Source: Marinomonas sp. SBI8L
Lineage (GTDB): Bacteria; Pseudomonadota; Gammaproteobacteria; Pseudomonadales; Marinomonadaceae
NCBI RefSeq assembly: GCF_001624705.1
Contig: NZ_JSEO01000004.1
Location: 372,001 to 436,000 of the forward strand
DNA: 64,000 nucleotides
Reading direction: 5' to 3'
Positions 8,377 to 16,904 of the stretch are shown in pieces; positions within the stretch are counted from its first letter, which is position 1; the number at the start of each line of letters is the position of its first letter. The position numbers and the translations under genes were made by a program. A model generated the notes under the pieces. That model was not told where the DNA came from and did no database searches. It saw only the letters and a list, made by a program, of their open reading frames with translations.

Positions 8377-10385
8377 TAGCCTAGCCCTTTAGCAAACTTA
8401 TTTTGCGCCACGTCCTGTGCCTGCAAAATAGTTTTAAAAGTGAGTTTTAAGTGTTTTCTTTCTAATGGACTTAAAGATGATGGGTCTAAAAATGCACTGG
8501 CACTTCCGGTTTTTTGCCAGCTTGCTTGCTGAGCTTCTAGCCTTAAACCAGACAAATACTCCCAAGCATCTTGTAAGTTGCTCACATAGTCTTGGCTCAA
8601 TAAACCTTCTTTAGCGATCCAATCTAGGCGTTTAAGCGTTGAGACCTGATACTTACTCGTGGCAAAGCTATATAAACGAGCAAGGTCATTGATTAGAGCT
8701 AGCCCTTGGTGCTTAAGATCTAACTTGTTTTTATGCTCACCGGAATGCTCCAATACAAAGTCACGAAAGAAGCCTAAAGGCGGACGAGAGGAAATCGCAT
8801 TTTTGGTTAATGTCGCCATAAAGATGCTGTTCTTCACAGCCTTCTCTTGCAACAAATCTGTCAGTTCTTGCAGTGATTCTTCGGGCCCATAGATACTACG
8901 CATATCAAAAAAGATGCTGGCATTTAACAGAGCTTGAGGAGAATTACTTTGTACCCAATAAGCAATTTTTTTCAACCATTGAGACTTGGTCAAACGACAA
9001 TCAGGATTGCTCGACATGATGTTACCAGGACACAGTGGAATGCCACATTCATTTAGCCCCTGACAGACAAATTCAGACAGATGTTTAAAGTATTCCATCT
9101 CTCTGTCATCACCTTCTCGTTCTAACATAATGCCATTATCTTGATCACTACCAAGAGATTGCTCTTTACGCGCCTGAGAACCAAAGACTAAGAAATTAAA
9201 CTGCATGGGAGGCACGCCTAATTCAGACACAGCAAGTTCGATCAGGCGCCTCGTCAGGTTATCCGTAATGCTAGCTAGAACTTCACCCATGTCCGCAGGG
9301 TTAATGTCTCCTGCCACTAGGTTGATAATAAGACGAGGAAGGCGCTGACAAACCTCTGCTAATGCCGCCACACTCTTTTGTCGATTTATCTCAGAAACCA
9401 TTAATAGAGGGCTAGTTTGCTGGTTTTTTAGAACATCCGTCGCAGTGAGTATGCCTACAGGTTTTAGTGCGTCATCAACAATGGGAAGATGATGAATATT
9501 GCGTTCACTCATAATAAGTTGAGCGTGAATACAAAGACTAGACTCATCAAGATAGGTGGGTTTTCGAGTCATAATACTTGAAACAGGTAAATCGGTAGAT
9601 ACGCCTTTAGCTAGCACTCTAGAACGTAAATCCCTATCGGTAATAATACCAATGAGAGTTTCTCCCTCAACAATTAACAAGGAGCTAACCCTAGCGCCAG
9701 TCATCTGTAAGGCAGCCATTCTGATACTAGTATCGGCCTCGGCTTTCACTAACTGTCTAGACATTATCTTATGTACTGGCAAAGAAAGCTGCATAGCAGG
9801 ATCAGCCCTATTTTGAGCTTGCCTATCGTCCTCTTTATTACACGCTAATTCACTCTGAACAAACTCAGTAAGACTAGAAACTTGGTGACTCTCAAGCTGA
9901 TGCTGGCTCGATTCTATTGATGCTTGATTCCCATTATCTTGCTGTAAACTTTTCGACAATAAGCTAAGGCGCTTGACTCTGGTATTGGCAAAAAATAACG
10001 CAAAGTCAGTATTCGCTTTGGTAAGCGCTAAAAAACTCTCCTTATCAAGTCGAAAGACGAGGCTATCTTCAAGGGCAACAACATATAGGCCTTCTGGGTT
10101 ATTATCCAAAACACTAGAGACACCAAAGCATTCACCGTCGGCAAGCTTATCGACCAAGCCCCCTTTTTTACATTGGATCTCAAAGGCTCCTCGTCGAATA
10201 ATATGCAAATCGTTAAGAGGTAAGACATTAGGTGCCTGAGAGCCTAATGACATGCTTTGTTTTTGCCTTATGTAAATTACTTCTAGAGCTTCTACTAAAC
10301 GCCTTAAATCTGGCTCGGCTAAAGAGTCAAATGGCACAGTTCCTTGTAAAAACTTCACAACTTCTTGAACGTCTATGGCAGACAT
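8376..10385 (-). CDS. cNMP-binding / CBS pair / DUF294 nucleotidyltransferase signalling protein
   Basis: A 669-aa cytoplasmic protein; the ATG at 10385 with AAAGGA 7 nt upstream is preferred to the one at 10403. In order: a cyclic-nucleotide-binding-like domain (about 10-140, with IRRGAFEIQ and LADGECFGVSS), two CBS motifs (about 205-320; MTGARVSSLLIVEGETLIGIIT, then LPIVDDALKPVGIL), and a DUF294 putative nucleotidyltransferase with VFGSQARKEQSLGSDQDNG (about 400-420) plus its helical C-terminal domain. This architecture resembles GlnD-like transferases with ligand-sensing input. It is coupled to a DEDDh exonuclease by a one-base overlap. The target that is nucleotidylated is unknown. Confidence 0.88.
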   Translation of the reverse strand: MSAIDVQEVVKFLQGTVPFDSLAEPDLRRLVEALEVIYIRQKQSMSLGSQAPNVLPLNDLHIIRRGAFEIQCKKGGLVDKLADGECFGVSSVLDNNPEGLYVVALEDSLVFRLDKESFLALTKANTDFALFFANTRVKRLSLLSKSLQQDNGNQASIESSQHQLESHQVSSLTEFVQSELACNKEDDRQAQNRADPAMQLSLPVHKIMSRQLVKAEADTSIRMAALQMTGARVSSLLIVEGETLIGIITDRDLRSRVLAKGVSTDLPVSSIMTRKPTYLDESSLCIHAQLIMSERNIHHLPIVDDALKPVGILTATDVLKNQQTSPLLMVSEINRQKSVAALAEVCQRLPRLIINLVAGDINPADMGEVLASITDNLTRRLIELAVSELGVPPMQFNFLVFGSQARKEQSLGSDQDNGIMLEREGDDREMEYFKHLSEFVCQGLNECGIPLCPGNIMSSNPDCRLTKSQWLKKIAYWVQSNSPQALLNASIFFDMRSIYGPEESLQELTDLLQEKAVKNSIFMATLTKNAISSRPPLGFFRDFVLEHSGEHKNKLDLKHQGLALINDLARLYSFATSKYQVSTLKRLDWIAKEGLLSQDYVSNLQDAWEYLSGLRLEAQQASWQKTGSASAFLDPSSLSPLERKHLKLTFKTILQAQDVAQNKFAKGLG

Positions 10386-10675
10386 GAGTACATCCTTTAT
10401 CAAAGCTTAGATAAAGCATGTGCCCAAGGTTTTTAAACATCAATAGTTTAAGACTAAAGTCTAAGCTCAGAAGGATTAAGATTAAAATAATTTATCTTTA
10501 TTTTTCATAAAGTTAAATCTCATAAAAAGCTATTTTCAAAGAAGATTATTGGCATCACCTCTGCTATATAAAACACTCAATCATCCAACAAATAAGGTTT
10601 TCTTTAAGACACGCTTGTTTTGCCAAAGATGAGCTGATAAAAACTTTATAACTCACCTCTTTACAAGGAAGCCTA

Positions 10676-11368
10676 ATGTCAAAACCTCATCTATTTATCA
10701 CAGGGGCTAATCGCGGTATTGGTCTAGAAATGGTTAAACAATTTGCACAATCCAATTGGAAAATCAGTGCTTGTTACCGTAATCCAGCAACGGCGACTGA
10801 ACTAACTGCTTTGGCTCAAGAGAACACTGACATAAAACTTTATGCATTAGATGTAACTGACTATCAAGCCGTTACCAATTTAGCGGACGAACTTAAAGGC
10901 ATTAGCTTTGATCTTCTCATTAATAACGCAGGCATTTATGGACCAAAAGGTTCAAGCTTAGATAACCTAGATATAGAGGCTTGGCGTCAGGTTTTCGAAA
11001 CCAACACCATAGCACCATTAAAATTGATACAAGCTTTTACCCCTCATGTCGCCGCAAGTGAGGGCAAAAGAATTGCTGTACTAAGCAGTAAGATGGGTAG
11101 TATCAGTGATAACCAAAGTGGTTCAGCTTATATTTATCGCAGTTCAAAAACAGCGCTTAACCAAGTCATTAAAAGCTTATCTATCGACCTTTCACCTCAA
11201 GGAATTCAAGTCATTGCTCTACATCCAGGCTGGGTGAGAACTGAAATGGGCGGCCCTAATGGCTTAATTGATACCACTGAGAGCGTGACAGGCTTAAAAA
11301 GTGTGATGACATCAGAAATAAAAACAGGCCACTTCTATAACTATGATGGTTCTGAAATAGCTTGGTAA
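10676..11368 (+). CDS. Short-chain dehydrogenase/reductase
   Basis: A 230-aa SDR oxidoreductase using NAD(P)H. The cofactor motif TGANRGIG lies at residues 10-17, the NNAG motif at about 84-87, and the catalytic Ser...Tyr-x-x-x-Lys as GSAYIYRSSK (about 152-161). Substrate unknown; the short form resembles CsgA/sniffer-like carbonyl reductases. AAGGA at 10665-10669 sits 6 nt before the ATG. It is monocistronic, with an 11-bp hairpin 55 bp after the stop. Confidence 0.88.
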   Translation: MSKPHLFITGANRGIGLEMVKQFAQSNWKISACYRNPATATELTALAQENTDIKLYALDVTDYQAVTNLADELKGISFDLLINNAGIYGPKGSSLDNLDIEAWRQVFETNTIAPLKLIQAFTPHVAASEGKRIAVLSSKMGSISDNQSGSAYIYRSSKTALNQVIKSLSIDLSPQGIQVIALHPGWVRTEMGGPNGLIDTTESVTGLKSVMTSEIKTGHFYNYDGSEIAW

Positions 11369-11670
11369 ACTTCTAAGTTACCCCTCTAAACTGTCCATCC
11401 AAACTAACCCTAGATAAACCGAGCTAAGGTAATACAGAGATGATTACCTTAGCGACTTCTTGTCGCAATACGTCTTTAAAAAATGGATTTTATACTTAAG
11501 CTAACCTTCTTGCTGGTGAAACCTCAAAAACCTGCTAGCTTTTGATTGGCTTAAGCTAAGGAAAGCGTATAAGTCATATCACTCACATTCAGCCTCCTAG
11601 CTTTCGTCACAAAATAATAAAAAACACCCAAATCAATAAATTCATTTTTTTGATACATAAGGACTTTGTT
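11369..11670. other. Intergenic region with a hairpin after the SDR gene
   Basis: The arms GCTAAGGTAAT (11423-11433) and ATTACCTTAGC (11443-11453) form a perfect 11-bp stem, probably the terminator of the SDR gene although the T-run is weak. The rest, up to the ribosome site at 11659, is AT-rich and shows no gene; a promoter for the GMC oxidoreductase must lie here but no convincing boxes stand out. Confidence 0.55.
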
Positions 11671-13407
11671 ATGGGAAATTTCGCGTCGACTGAAAACCTT
11701 CATCATGGTTATCCAACCCCTGGCCCCCAATCACCAACAGGCCAAAATGTCATGGACCATGTTTTCTTTCTTACAGAGGGACAGTGGAAAAATGCCAGAG
11801 AAAATGGCCAATATGATTTAGTTATTATAGGTACTGGCTTTTGCGCCTATGCAACAGCAGAACGTGCTTTAGAAAATGACCCCCACTGTCGCATTCTCAT
11901 GATAGAAAGAGGCCCTTTCTTTTTACCTGAGCACTTTCAAAACCTTCCCCTTCCCTTTGTGAATACTTTAGGTGGATTATCAGAAACTTTCCCTTGGACC
12001 TTGTCTCAAGAAACCGCAACAGGTCGTGGTGGCCCAGTACGCTGGCAACACGGCATGGTGCCCTTTGTTGGCGGTCGCTCAACACTATGGAGTGCATGGT
12101 GTCCAAGACCAAACACAGACGAAATGAAGGGGTGGCCGAAGAAAACCATTGCCACAGCAAAAGAATACTTTGCTAGTGCAGAGAAGCTATTAAGAGTACA
12201 AAATGCTGATCAGATCGACGCAAACCGTGACCCCATCTTAACGCGGTTAATCGGACAGCAACGCCCTGTTTATGGCGAACTACAGCACAAGGTACAAACA
12301 CTCCTCAACAATGCCAATGAAACAGGCAGTATCCCTGGGGTATATCGTACACAAGCCGCACCGCTTGCCTGCGATGGTAAAGAAGTCGATGACATCGATT
12401 TTCAAAAATACTCCACCCCGGGGCCTTTATTAGAACTTGTCAGCCAACAACAAACTCTCGCGAAAGAAGGCAAAGGCAGTACCTTAGACATTGTCACTCA
12501 ATGTGTGGTCGAAAGAATTTATAACCAAGATGGCACAGCCTCAGCTCTACAAACATCCCGTGGCGTGATGCCGATAAATGGCGCTAAACTCATTTTAGCG
12601 ATGGGCACCTTACCGCCAACAACCCTAGTACAAAACTCCTTCCCAGAACTTAACCATATTGGTGAGCGTTTTTCGGCCCATTTTATCAGTGCGATTACAG
12701 CCAGAGTCCCTAAAGCAGATCTTGGCTTATGCTCAGATAACCCTCTGGAAATGGGAGCCTGTTATGTAGCGGGTATTGGCAACAATTACGATCAGCAGTT
12801 TCATATCCAGTTAACCTCTATCAGTAACCAAGACCCTGTGAAGAACGCTGGTACAGCACTACGCTATATGCCAGATGTCGTATCTACAGCCTCCATGGCT
12901 CAGCTTGAAAGTTCTGAAGATTATGTTGTCTTTGTTTGTGCGGTTTTAGGTGAACTAGATTATGACAACAAAGAGAACTGGTTTAAGCATTATCAACAAG
13001 ATAAAAACATTACCACTAACTCGCTTTTACAAGTCGTGGAAAATCAGAGTGATTATGAAACTTGGAATGCCATGGACAAAGCAACTTTTAGTGTTCTCGA
13101 AGATGTCCTTTCACCACAAGGTAAAGACAAAGTCGAATACTGGCATGGTGACCCAGATTCTGGAGAGTGGGCGAGCTCTCAACCAAGCCCTGAAGAACGT
13201 CGTGTAGATGCCCTAGTGCATGAGTCTTCTACTCTCTTTCTTGGTGAAACCCAAGATGCACCTGTCGATACGGACTACAAATTAAGAGGCACAAATAATG
13301 TCTATATCACAGGGGGTTGCTTATGGCCTCAAGGGGGCTCTTGGAATCCAACCATGACAATGGTAGCACTGGCTCAAAACCTCGCAGATAACCTTGTAAG
13401 GAAATAA
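11671..13407 (+). CDS. GMC-family FAD-dependent oxidoreductase
   Basis: A 578-aa flavoprotein. The frame opens at a TTG at 11650, but the ATG at 11671 has AAGGA 7 nt upstream. The FAD-binding strand-turn-helix YDLVIIGTGFCAYATAERAL is near residues 49-68, followed by MIERG, then GGRSTLWSAWCP (about 131-142) where GMC enzymes bind the flavin. The C-terminal catalytic part has HESSTLFLG in place of the usual H-x-x-GT-x-x-MG, and the closing ITGGCLWPQGGSWNPTMTMVALAQ. It oxidises an alcohol or sugar group; the substrate is unknown. A DUF2608 gene follows, but a terminator separates them. Confidence 0.82.
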   Translation: MGNFASTENLHHGYPTPGPQSPTGQNVMDHVFFLTEGQWKNARENGQYDLVIIGTGFCAYATAERALENDPHCRILMIERGPFFLPEHFQNLPLPFVNTLGGLSETFPWTLSQETATGRGGPVRWQHGMVPFVGGRSTLWSAWCPRPNTDEMKGWPKKTIATAKEYFASAEKLLRVQNADQIDANRDPILTRLIGQQRPVYGELQHKVQTLLNNANETGSIPGVYRTQAAPLACDGKEVDDIDFQKYSTPGPLLELVSQQQTLAKEGKGSTLDIVTQCVVERIYNQDGTASALQTSRGVMPINGAKLILAMGTLPPTTLVQNSFPELNHIGERFSAHFISAITARVPKADLGLCSDNPLEMGACYVAGIGNNYDQQFHIQLTSISNQDPVKNAGTALRYMPDVVSTASMAQLESSEDYVVFVCAVLGELDYDNKENWFKHYQQDKNITTNSLLQVVENQSDYETWNAMDKATFSVLEDVLSPQGKDKVEYWHGDPDSGEWASSQPSPEERRVDALVHESSTLFLGETQDAPVDTDYKLRGTNNVYITGGCLWPQGGSWNPTMTMVALAQNLADNLVRK

Positions 13408-13418
13408 ACACTTAGCCC

Positions 13419-13459
13419 AAGAAAGCCAACGCTTTTACCTTAAAAGCGATGGCTTTCTT
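13419..13459 (+). terminator. Terminator after the GMC oxidoreductase gene
   Basis: Arms AAGAAAGCC...CGCTTTTA and TAAAAGCG...GGCTTTCTT pair over 17 bp with one internal mismatch, 12 bp after the stop. Confidence 0.8.
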
Positions 13460-13500
13460 ATTATTCAAACTACTCACTTTTTTGGCTCAAGGAGTTTGCC

Positions 13501-14424
13501 ATGAAATTTATCTACTTAGTCTTTGCAATGGTATCAGTATGTTTCAGCCAGCTAGTTAGTGCTGAATCTAGCCATGGTGCCATTGCTTCGTTTAATGACT
13601 TGATTAAATTAAGTGAAGAGATAGATAAGCCCTACAACACACTATTAGTGATGGATGATGACGATACGATTAGTATGATGCCTTGTCCAGATAACACAGA
13701 CCCTGCAGACTGTCAGTACCTTGGTGGCCCAGCTTGGTTTAGTTGGCAACAAGATCAGATCAAAAAGAACCTATATCCAAGAGTGGCCGATAAATTTGAA
13801 GACTTATTGGTGGCTTCAACCTTATTATTTAACTTGAACACTATGGTTTATAGTCAGCAAGAAGTTCCTAAGGTACTCAAAAAATTGACTAAGTCTGGCG
13901 TCAGGCTATTAGTCGAAACCGCCAGAGGCAATACTGATATTTCTGCCACGGAACAGCAGTTTGCTAGACTTCCCATAAGTAAAAACAAAACCTTTGCAAC
14001 TCATCTCAGCCAGAACTCATTACTCTTTGATGATAAAAGCAGTAAAGCAAGCCCCTACATTCCCTGCGATATCAGTACCATGAATACAATTAGCTATAGA
14101 AATGGGGCTATGTATCTATCAGGGCAAGATAAAGGCATCAACTTAAAGTGTCTATTAGATGAGTTTAATCAGCAACAGAGTGCCACTAAGCTCACTCAAA
14201 TTATCTTTATTGATGACACCCTAGCCAATGTCATCAGCGTTTATAAAGCCTTTAAAAACAGCCCTAATTACCAAGTGAAGGCTTTGCATTTTACGGCCTT
14301 AGAAAAGCACAAAGCGGCACTTAGAAAAGGTAAGTATGCTAACCAGCATCAGCAGAATGCGACTGACAAATGGAACATCATTAAAGATGTTTTACAGTCA
14401 GAATTGAAAAAGCCAATACTGTGA
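13501..14424 (+). CDS. DUF2608 family exported HAD-like protein
   Basis: A 307-aa protein with a signal peptide (MKFIYLVFAMVSVCFSQLVSA) and the DUF2608 pattern. LLVMDDDDTISMMPCP (about 49-64) resembles HAD phosphatase motif I, a conserved GGPAWFSWQQDQI follows, and IIFIDDTLANV (about 236-246) resembles HAD motif IV. Family members occur in Legionella, Coxiella and marine bacteria, and their function is not established. Its four cysteines and periplasmic location suggest disulfides. It precedes a block of terminator-like repeats shared with the convergent SIP gene. Confidence 0.8.
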   Translation: MKFIYLVFAMVSVCFSQLVSAESSHGAIASFNDLIKLSEEIDKPYNTLLVMDDDDTISMMPCPDNTDPADCQYLGGPAWFSWQQDQIKKNLYPRVADKFEDLLVASTLLFNLNTMVYSQQEVPKVLKKLTKSGVRLLVETARGNTDISATEQQFARLPISKNKTFATHLSQNSLLFDDKSSKASPYIPCDISTMNTISYRNGAMYLSGQDKGINLKCLLDEFNQQQSATKLTQIIFIDDTLANVISVYKAFKNSPNYQVKALHFTALEKHKAALRKGKYANQHQQNATDKWNIIKDVLQSELKKPIL

Positions 14425-14442
14425 TTTAAAAGCCCTTAGCTT

Positions 14443-14540
14443 AAAAAGAGCCTTCAGCTAATGAGAGCCCCCAGCGAAAAAGAGCCTTCAGCTAACGAGA
14501 GTCCTCAGCGAAAAAGAGCCTTCAACTGACCGAAGGCTCT
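14443..14540 (-). repeat. Three tandem 34-bp repeats ending in a terminator hairpin
   Basis: Two nearly identical 34-bp units (14443-14476 and 14477-14510; each begins AAAAAGAGCCTTCAGCTAA) are followed by a third, partial copy starting at 14511. The third carries a full hairpin with arms GAGCCTTC (14516-14523) and GAAGGCTC (14532-14539). Read on the minus strand it is GAAGGCTC-TTTTT, the terminator of the SIP gene, and the T-rich half has been repeated twice more downstream. It sits between convergent genes. Confidence 0.85.
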
Positions 14541-14548
14541 GCTGATGG

Positions 14549-15319
14549 TTAAGAAGACTGCTGCTCCGCTTCCTGCTTTTTTGCCAATTTATGACCTTCA
14601 TCACTCACCCCCATTTTCCAATAACTACTTATGTAGATCTGGCTTTTAGGTACTGACTTCTCTTTTAAGAAATAATCTCTTAATGGACGCATTGAATTCA
14701 TTTCACAAGCACTCCAAACAAAACCTTTACCTTCAAGCCATGGCAGACTAAGCACCTTGTCGACTAATAAGGTATTAATAATTTCCTGATCAGGGTTAAC
14801 CACACAAACAAGCTCTACCCCTGCAGGCAAATCCAAATTAGGTTTATCTTCTATGGATAAAAGCTCAACAACTAAATAACCCTTAGCATCTTTAGGCAAA
14901 CGCTCAGCAATGACACTAAGAGCGGGTAAGGCTGTCATATCCCCAACTAAGAAAAACCAATCTGAATCCATGTCTGGCAATTTCACCAACCCTGGACCAA
15001 GCAAAGAAATTTGATCTCCAAGTGAACAAGATAATGCCCAAGTAGAAGCAGGTCCATTGTCACCATGGGCGACAAAATCTAGGTCTAAGGTTAAGGCTTT
15101 TTCATCAAAATAACGCACAGTGTATGAACGCATTCTCGGCTTACTATCACTTTCAACACCCGTTTCCGTTGGCTGTGGAAATAGCAACTTTACATAGCCG
15201 CCTTCAGCGCCCATAGGAAAATCACTAAGGGCTTCACCTTGTAGCTGAATTCGAATCATATTAGGGCTAAGTTGCGTTTTTGCATTTACGGTCAAAAGAC
15301 GAGTTGTTCGCGTAGACAT
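14549..15319 (-). CDS. Siderophore-interacting protein (ferric-siderophore reductase, ViuB-like)
   Basis: A 256-aa cytoplasmic FAD protein that releases iron from imported ferric siderophores by reduction. The ATG at 15319 with TAGGAG upstream is chosen over the frame start at 15364. Motifs are the FAD-binding MRSYTVRYFD (about 71-80), HGDNGPASTWA (about 91-101), the NAD(P)H-pocket FLVGDMTALPALSVIAERLP and the C-terminal WSACEMNSMRPLRDY with YWKMGVSDEGHK. It stands alone without uptake genes. A Fur-like sequence lies about 170 bp upstream, fitting iron control. Confidence 0.9.
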   Translation of the reverse strand: MSTRTTRLLTVNAKTQLSPNMIRIQLQGEALSDFPMGAEGGYVKLLFPQPTETGVESDSKPRMRSYTVRYFDEKALTLDLDFVAHGDNGPASTWALSCSLGDQISLLGPGLVKLPDMDSDWFFLVGDMTALPALSVIAERLPKDAKGYLVVELLSIEDKPNLDLPAGVELVCVVNPDQEIINTLLVDKVLSLPWLEGKGFVWSACEMNSMRPLRDYFLKEKSVPKSQIYISSYWKMGVSDEGHKLAKKQEAEQQSS

Positions 15320-15488
15320 AAAATCTCCTAAGTAAAAATGCTTAAAAATCAGTAAAGAAGACAAAAGGCTATCGTTTTATCCCTCTAGGTGAAAGTAGGT
15401 TCCCTAGCCATCAATGGCAACTAAAATAACACAGCATAAGAAAGGGCTGCGTCTTCCGATTAAAGCTAGTATACATAAAACCCCAAAT

Positions 15489-15507
15489 AAGAATGAGAAT
15501 CAAATAA
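15489..15507 (-). promoter_or_regulatory. Possible Fur box upstream of the SIP gene
   Basis: The sequence AAGAATGAGAATCAAATAA shares an 11-base run (AATGAGAATCA) with the Fur consensus, 12 of 19 positions in all. It lies 170 bp from the start codon, further than usual, so the call rests mainly on the gene's iron role. Confidence 0.4.
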
Positions 15508-15599
15508 GAAATCAAATGTTCAGCTTACAAACCTCCTTCTAATTGATATCTGTTATACATGATGTTGAACATAGAAAAACATGACTTATTACTTCATGG

Positions 15600-15907
15600 T
15601 TAAGGAAACTGCGATTAAGTCACCTCTTCTCAGTCTTCTCAGAAAAAGTATCAATCAAGGCGTCACTTTGCCGCTTTTTTCTGATAAGAGCTGTAGGTAC
15701 CTTTCGAGATGTGACAACACAGGGTGATACTTTTTTTGAAATGCCGTTTAGGTATTCTTCAAAGACCCTAAGGGCGTGGTCTAAAAGCACTACCTTTAAG
15801 TTGAGGATCTTATCAATAGAATAACTATTAAGTTGCGCTCCTCGCCATAAATCTAGTTGCTTTTATCCACACGCTGAGGCGGGAGGACTTATTCGCAGCT
15901 TCCTTAA
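15600..15907 (+). mobile_element. MITE-like element, copy 1
   Basis: A 308-bp non-coding element bounded by inverted repeats: it begins TTAAGGAAACTGCGATTAAG and ends with the complement of TTAAGGAAGCTGCGAATAAG. The whole length is repeated, inverted, at 26177-26471 with most bases conserved, including TCAATAGAATAACTATTAAG and GGTACCTTTC. It has no reading frame for a transposase, so it would need one supplied elsewhere. It fills most of the gap between the SIP gene and the crotonase. Confidence 0.82.
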
Positions 15908-16044
15908 TTTATTAAGATAAAAATAGCTGTTCTTTACTACAAAGTTTCATGCTTTTGTCATCTTAAAATTCTTTACTTTATTTAGCTCCGAAATAAGTTA
16001 AAGCAAATTCAGTGAGAGCATCAAAGACACTAAAAGGGAAACTT

Positions 16045-16839
16045 ATGTCAGACCGTATAACAATAGAAATTACTAACCATATCGCTCAAGTGAGATTAAA
16101 CCGAGCTGATAAGCTTAATGCTGTCGATATGAATATGATTTATGGATTAATCGAAGCAGCAGCCAAAATTAAACAGCAAAAAAATATCAGAGCGGTTGTG
16201 ATAGCAGGCAATGGCCCCTCTTTTTGTTCTGGGTTAGATATTCCTAGCATTATGGCGCAACCGGATAACATCCCTAAATTGCTGACAACAGAAGAAGACT
16301 ATGACGCAAACTTAGCCCAACGTTGTGCCCTTGATTGGCATGACTTAAACATCCCAGTTATCGCAGCATTACAGGGACATGTTTACGGTGCAGGACTACA
16401 AATCGCCATGGCTGCAGATATACGTATCGCGCAAAAAGACACCTTGATGTCCATCATGGAAATTAAATGGGGGCTGATTCCTGATATGTCTCTTACAGCT
16501 ACTACCCCTCATTTTGCACGCCAAGATGTGATTAAAGAGCTTACTTTTACAGGTAAAAAGTTTAACGCCGAAGAAGGCCTAGCCTATGGTTTAGTGACTC
16601 GCTTAGATGAAGATCCGATTACAGGAGCAACTGAGCTTGCCCAGCAAATCGTAAATAAAAATCCAGATGCAATACAAGGCGCTAAAACCTTACTCAACCA
16701 AGCTTGGCAGCAGGAAAGGCAAGCTTCACTTGCTCTAGAAGAAAAGATACAAAGGACGATTATTGGCAGTAAAAACCAGATGGAAGCGGTTCAAGCTAAC
16801 TTTGCTAAACGCCAAGCTAACTTTGAAGACAATAAATAA
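16045..16839 (+). CDS. Enoyl-CoA hydratase/isomerase (crotonase) family protein
   Basis: A 264-aa acyl-CoA enzyme. The ATG at 16045 has AAAAGGGA upstream; the longer frame from 16012 lacks a site. The oxyanion-hole segments are GPSFCSGLDI (about 63-72) and GHVYGAGLQIAMAADIRIA (about 111-129). The catalytic-Glu region reads SIMEIKWGLIPDMSLT (about 138-153) rather than the usual GIIPGGGGT, so the reaction may be isomerisation or another crotonase chemistry rather than hydration. It is monocistronic, convergent with the chemotaxis receptor, with a shared terminator. Confidence 0.85.
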   Translation: MSDRITIEITNHIAQVRLNRADKLNAVDMNMIYGLIEAAAKIKQQKNIRAVVIAGNGPSFCSGLDIPSIMAQPDNIPKLLTTEEDYDANLAQRCALDWHDLNIPVIAALQGHVYGAGLQIAMAADIRIAQKDTLMSIMEIKWGLIPDMSLTATTPHFARQDVIKELTFTGKKFNAEEGLAYGLVTRLDEDPITGATELAQQIVNKNPDAIQGAKTLLNQAWQQERQASLALEEKIQRTIIGSKNQMEAVQANFAKRQANFEDNK

Positions 16840-16857
16840 ACCCTTAATTTAGACAAT

Positions 16858-16888
16858 AAAAAGGACCACTCATTAGGTGATCCTTTTT
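16858..16888. terminator. Bidirectional terminator between crotonase and chemotaxis receptor
   Basis: Arms AAAAAGGACCACT and AGGTGATCCTTTTT pair with one mismatch across a 4-nt loop, with A- and T-runs on both sides serving both convergent genes. Confidence 0.85.
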
Positions 16889-16904
16889 ATTCTTTCAGGC
16901 TTGT

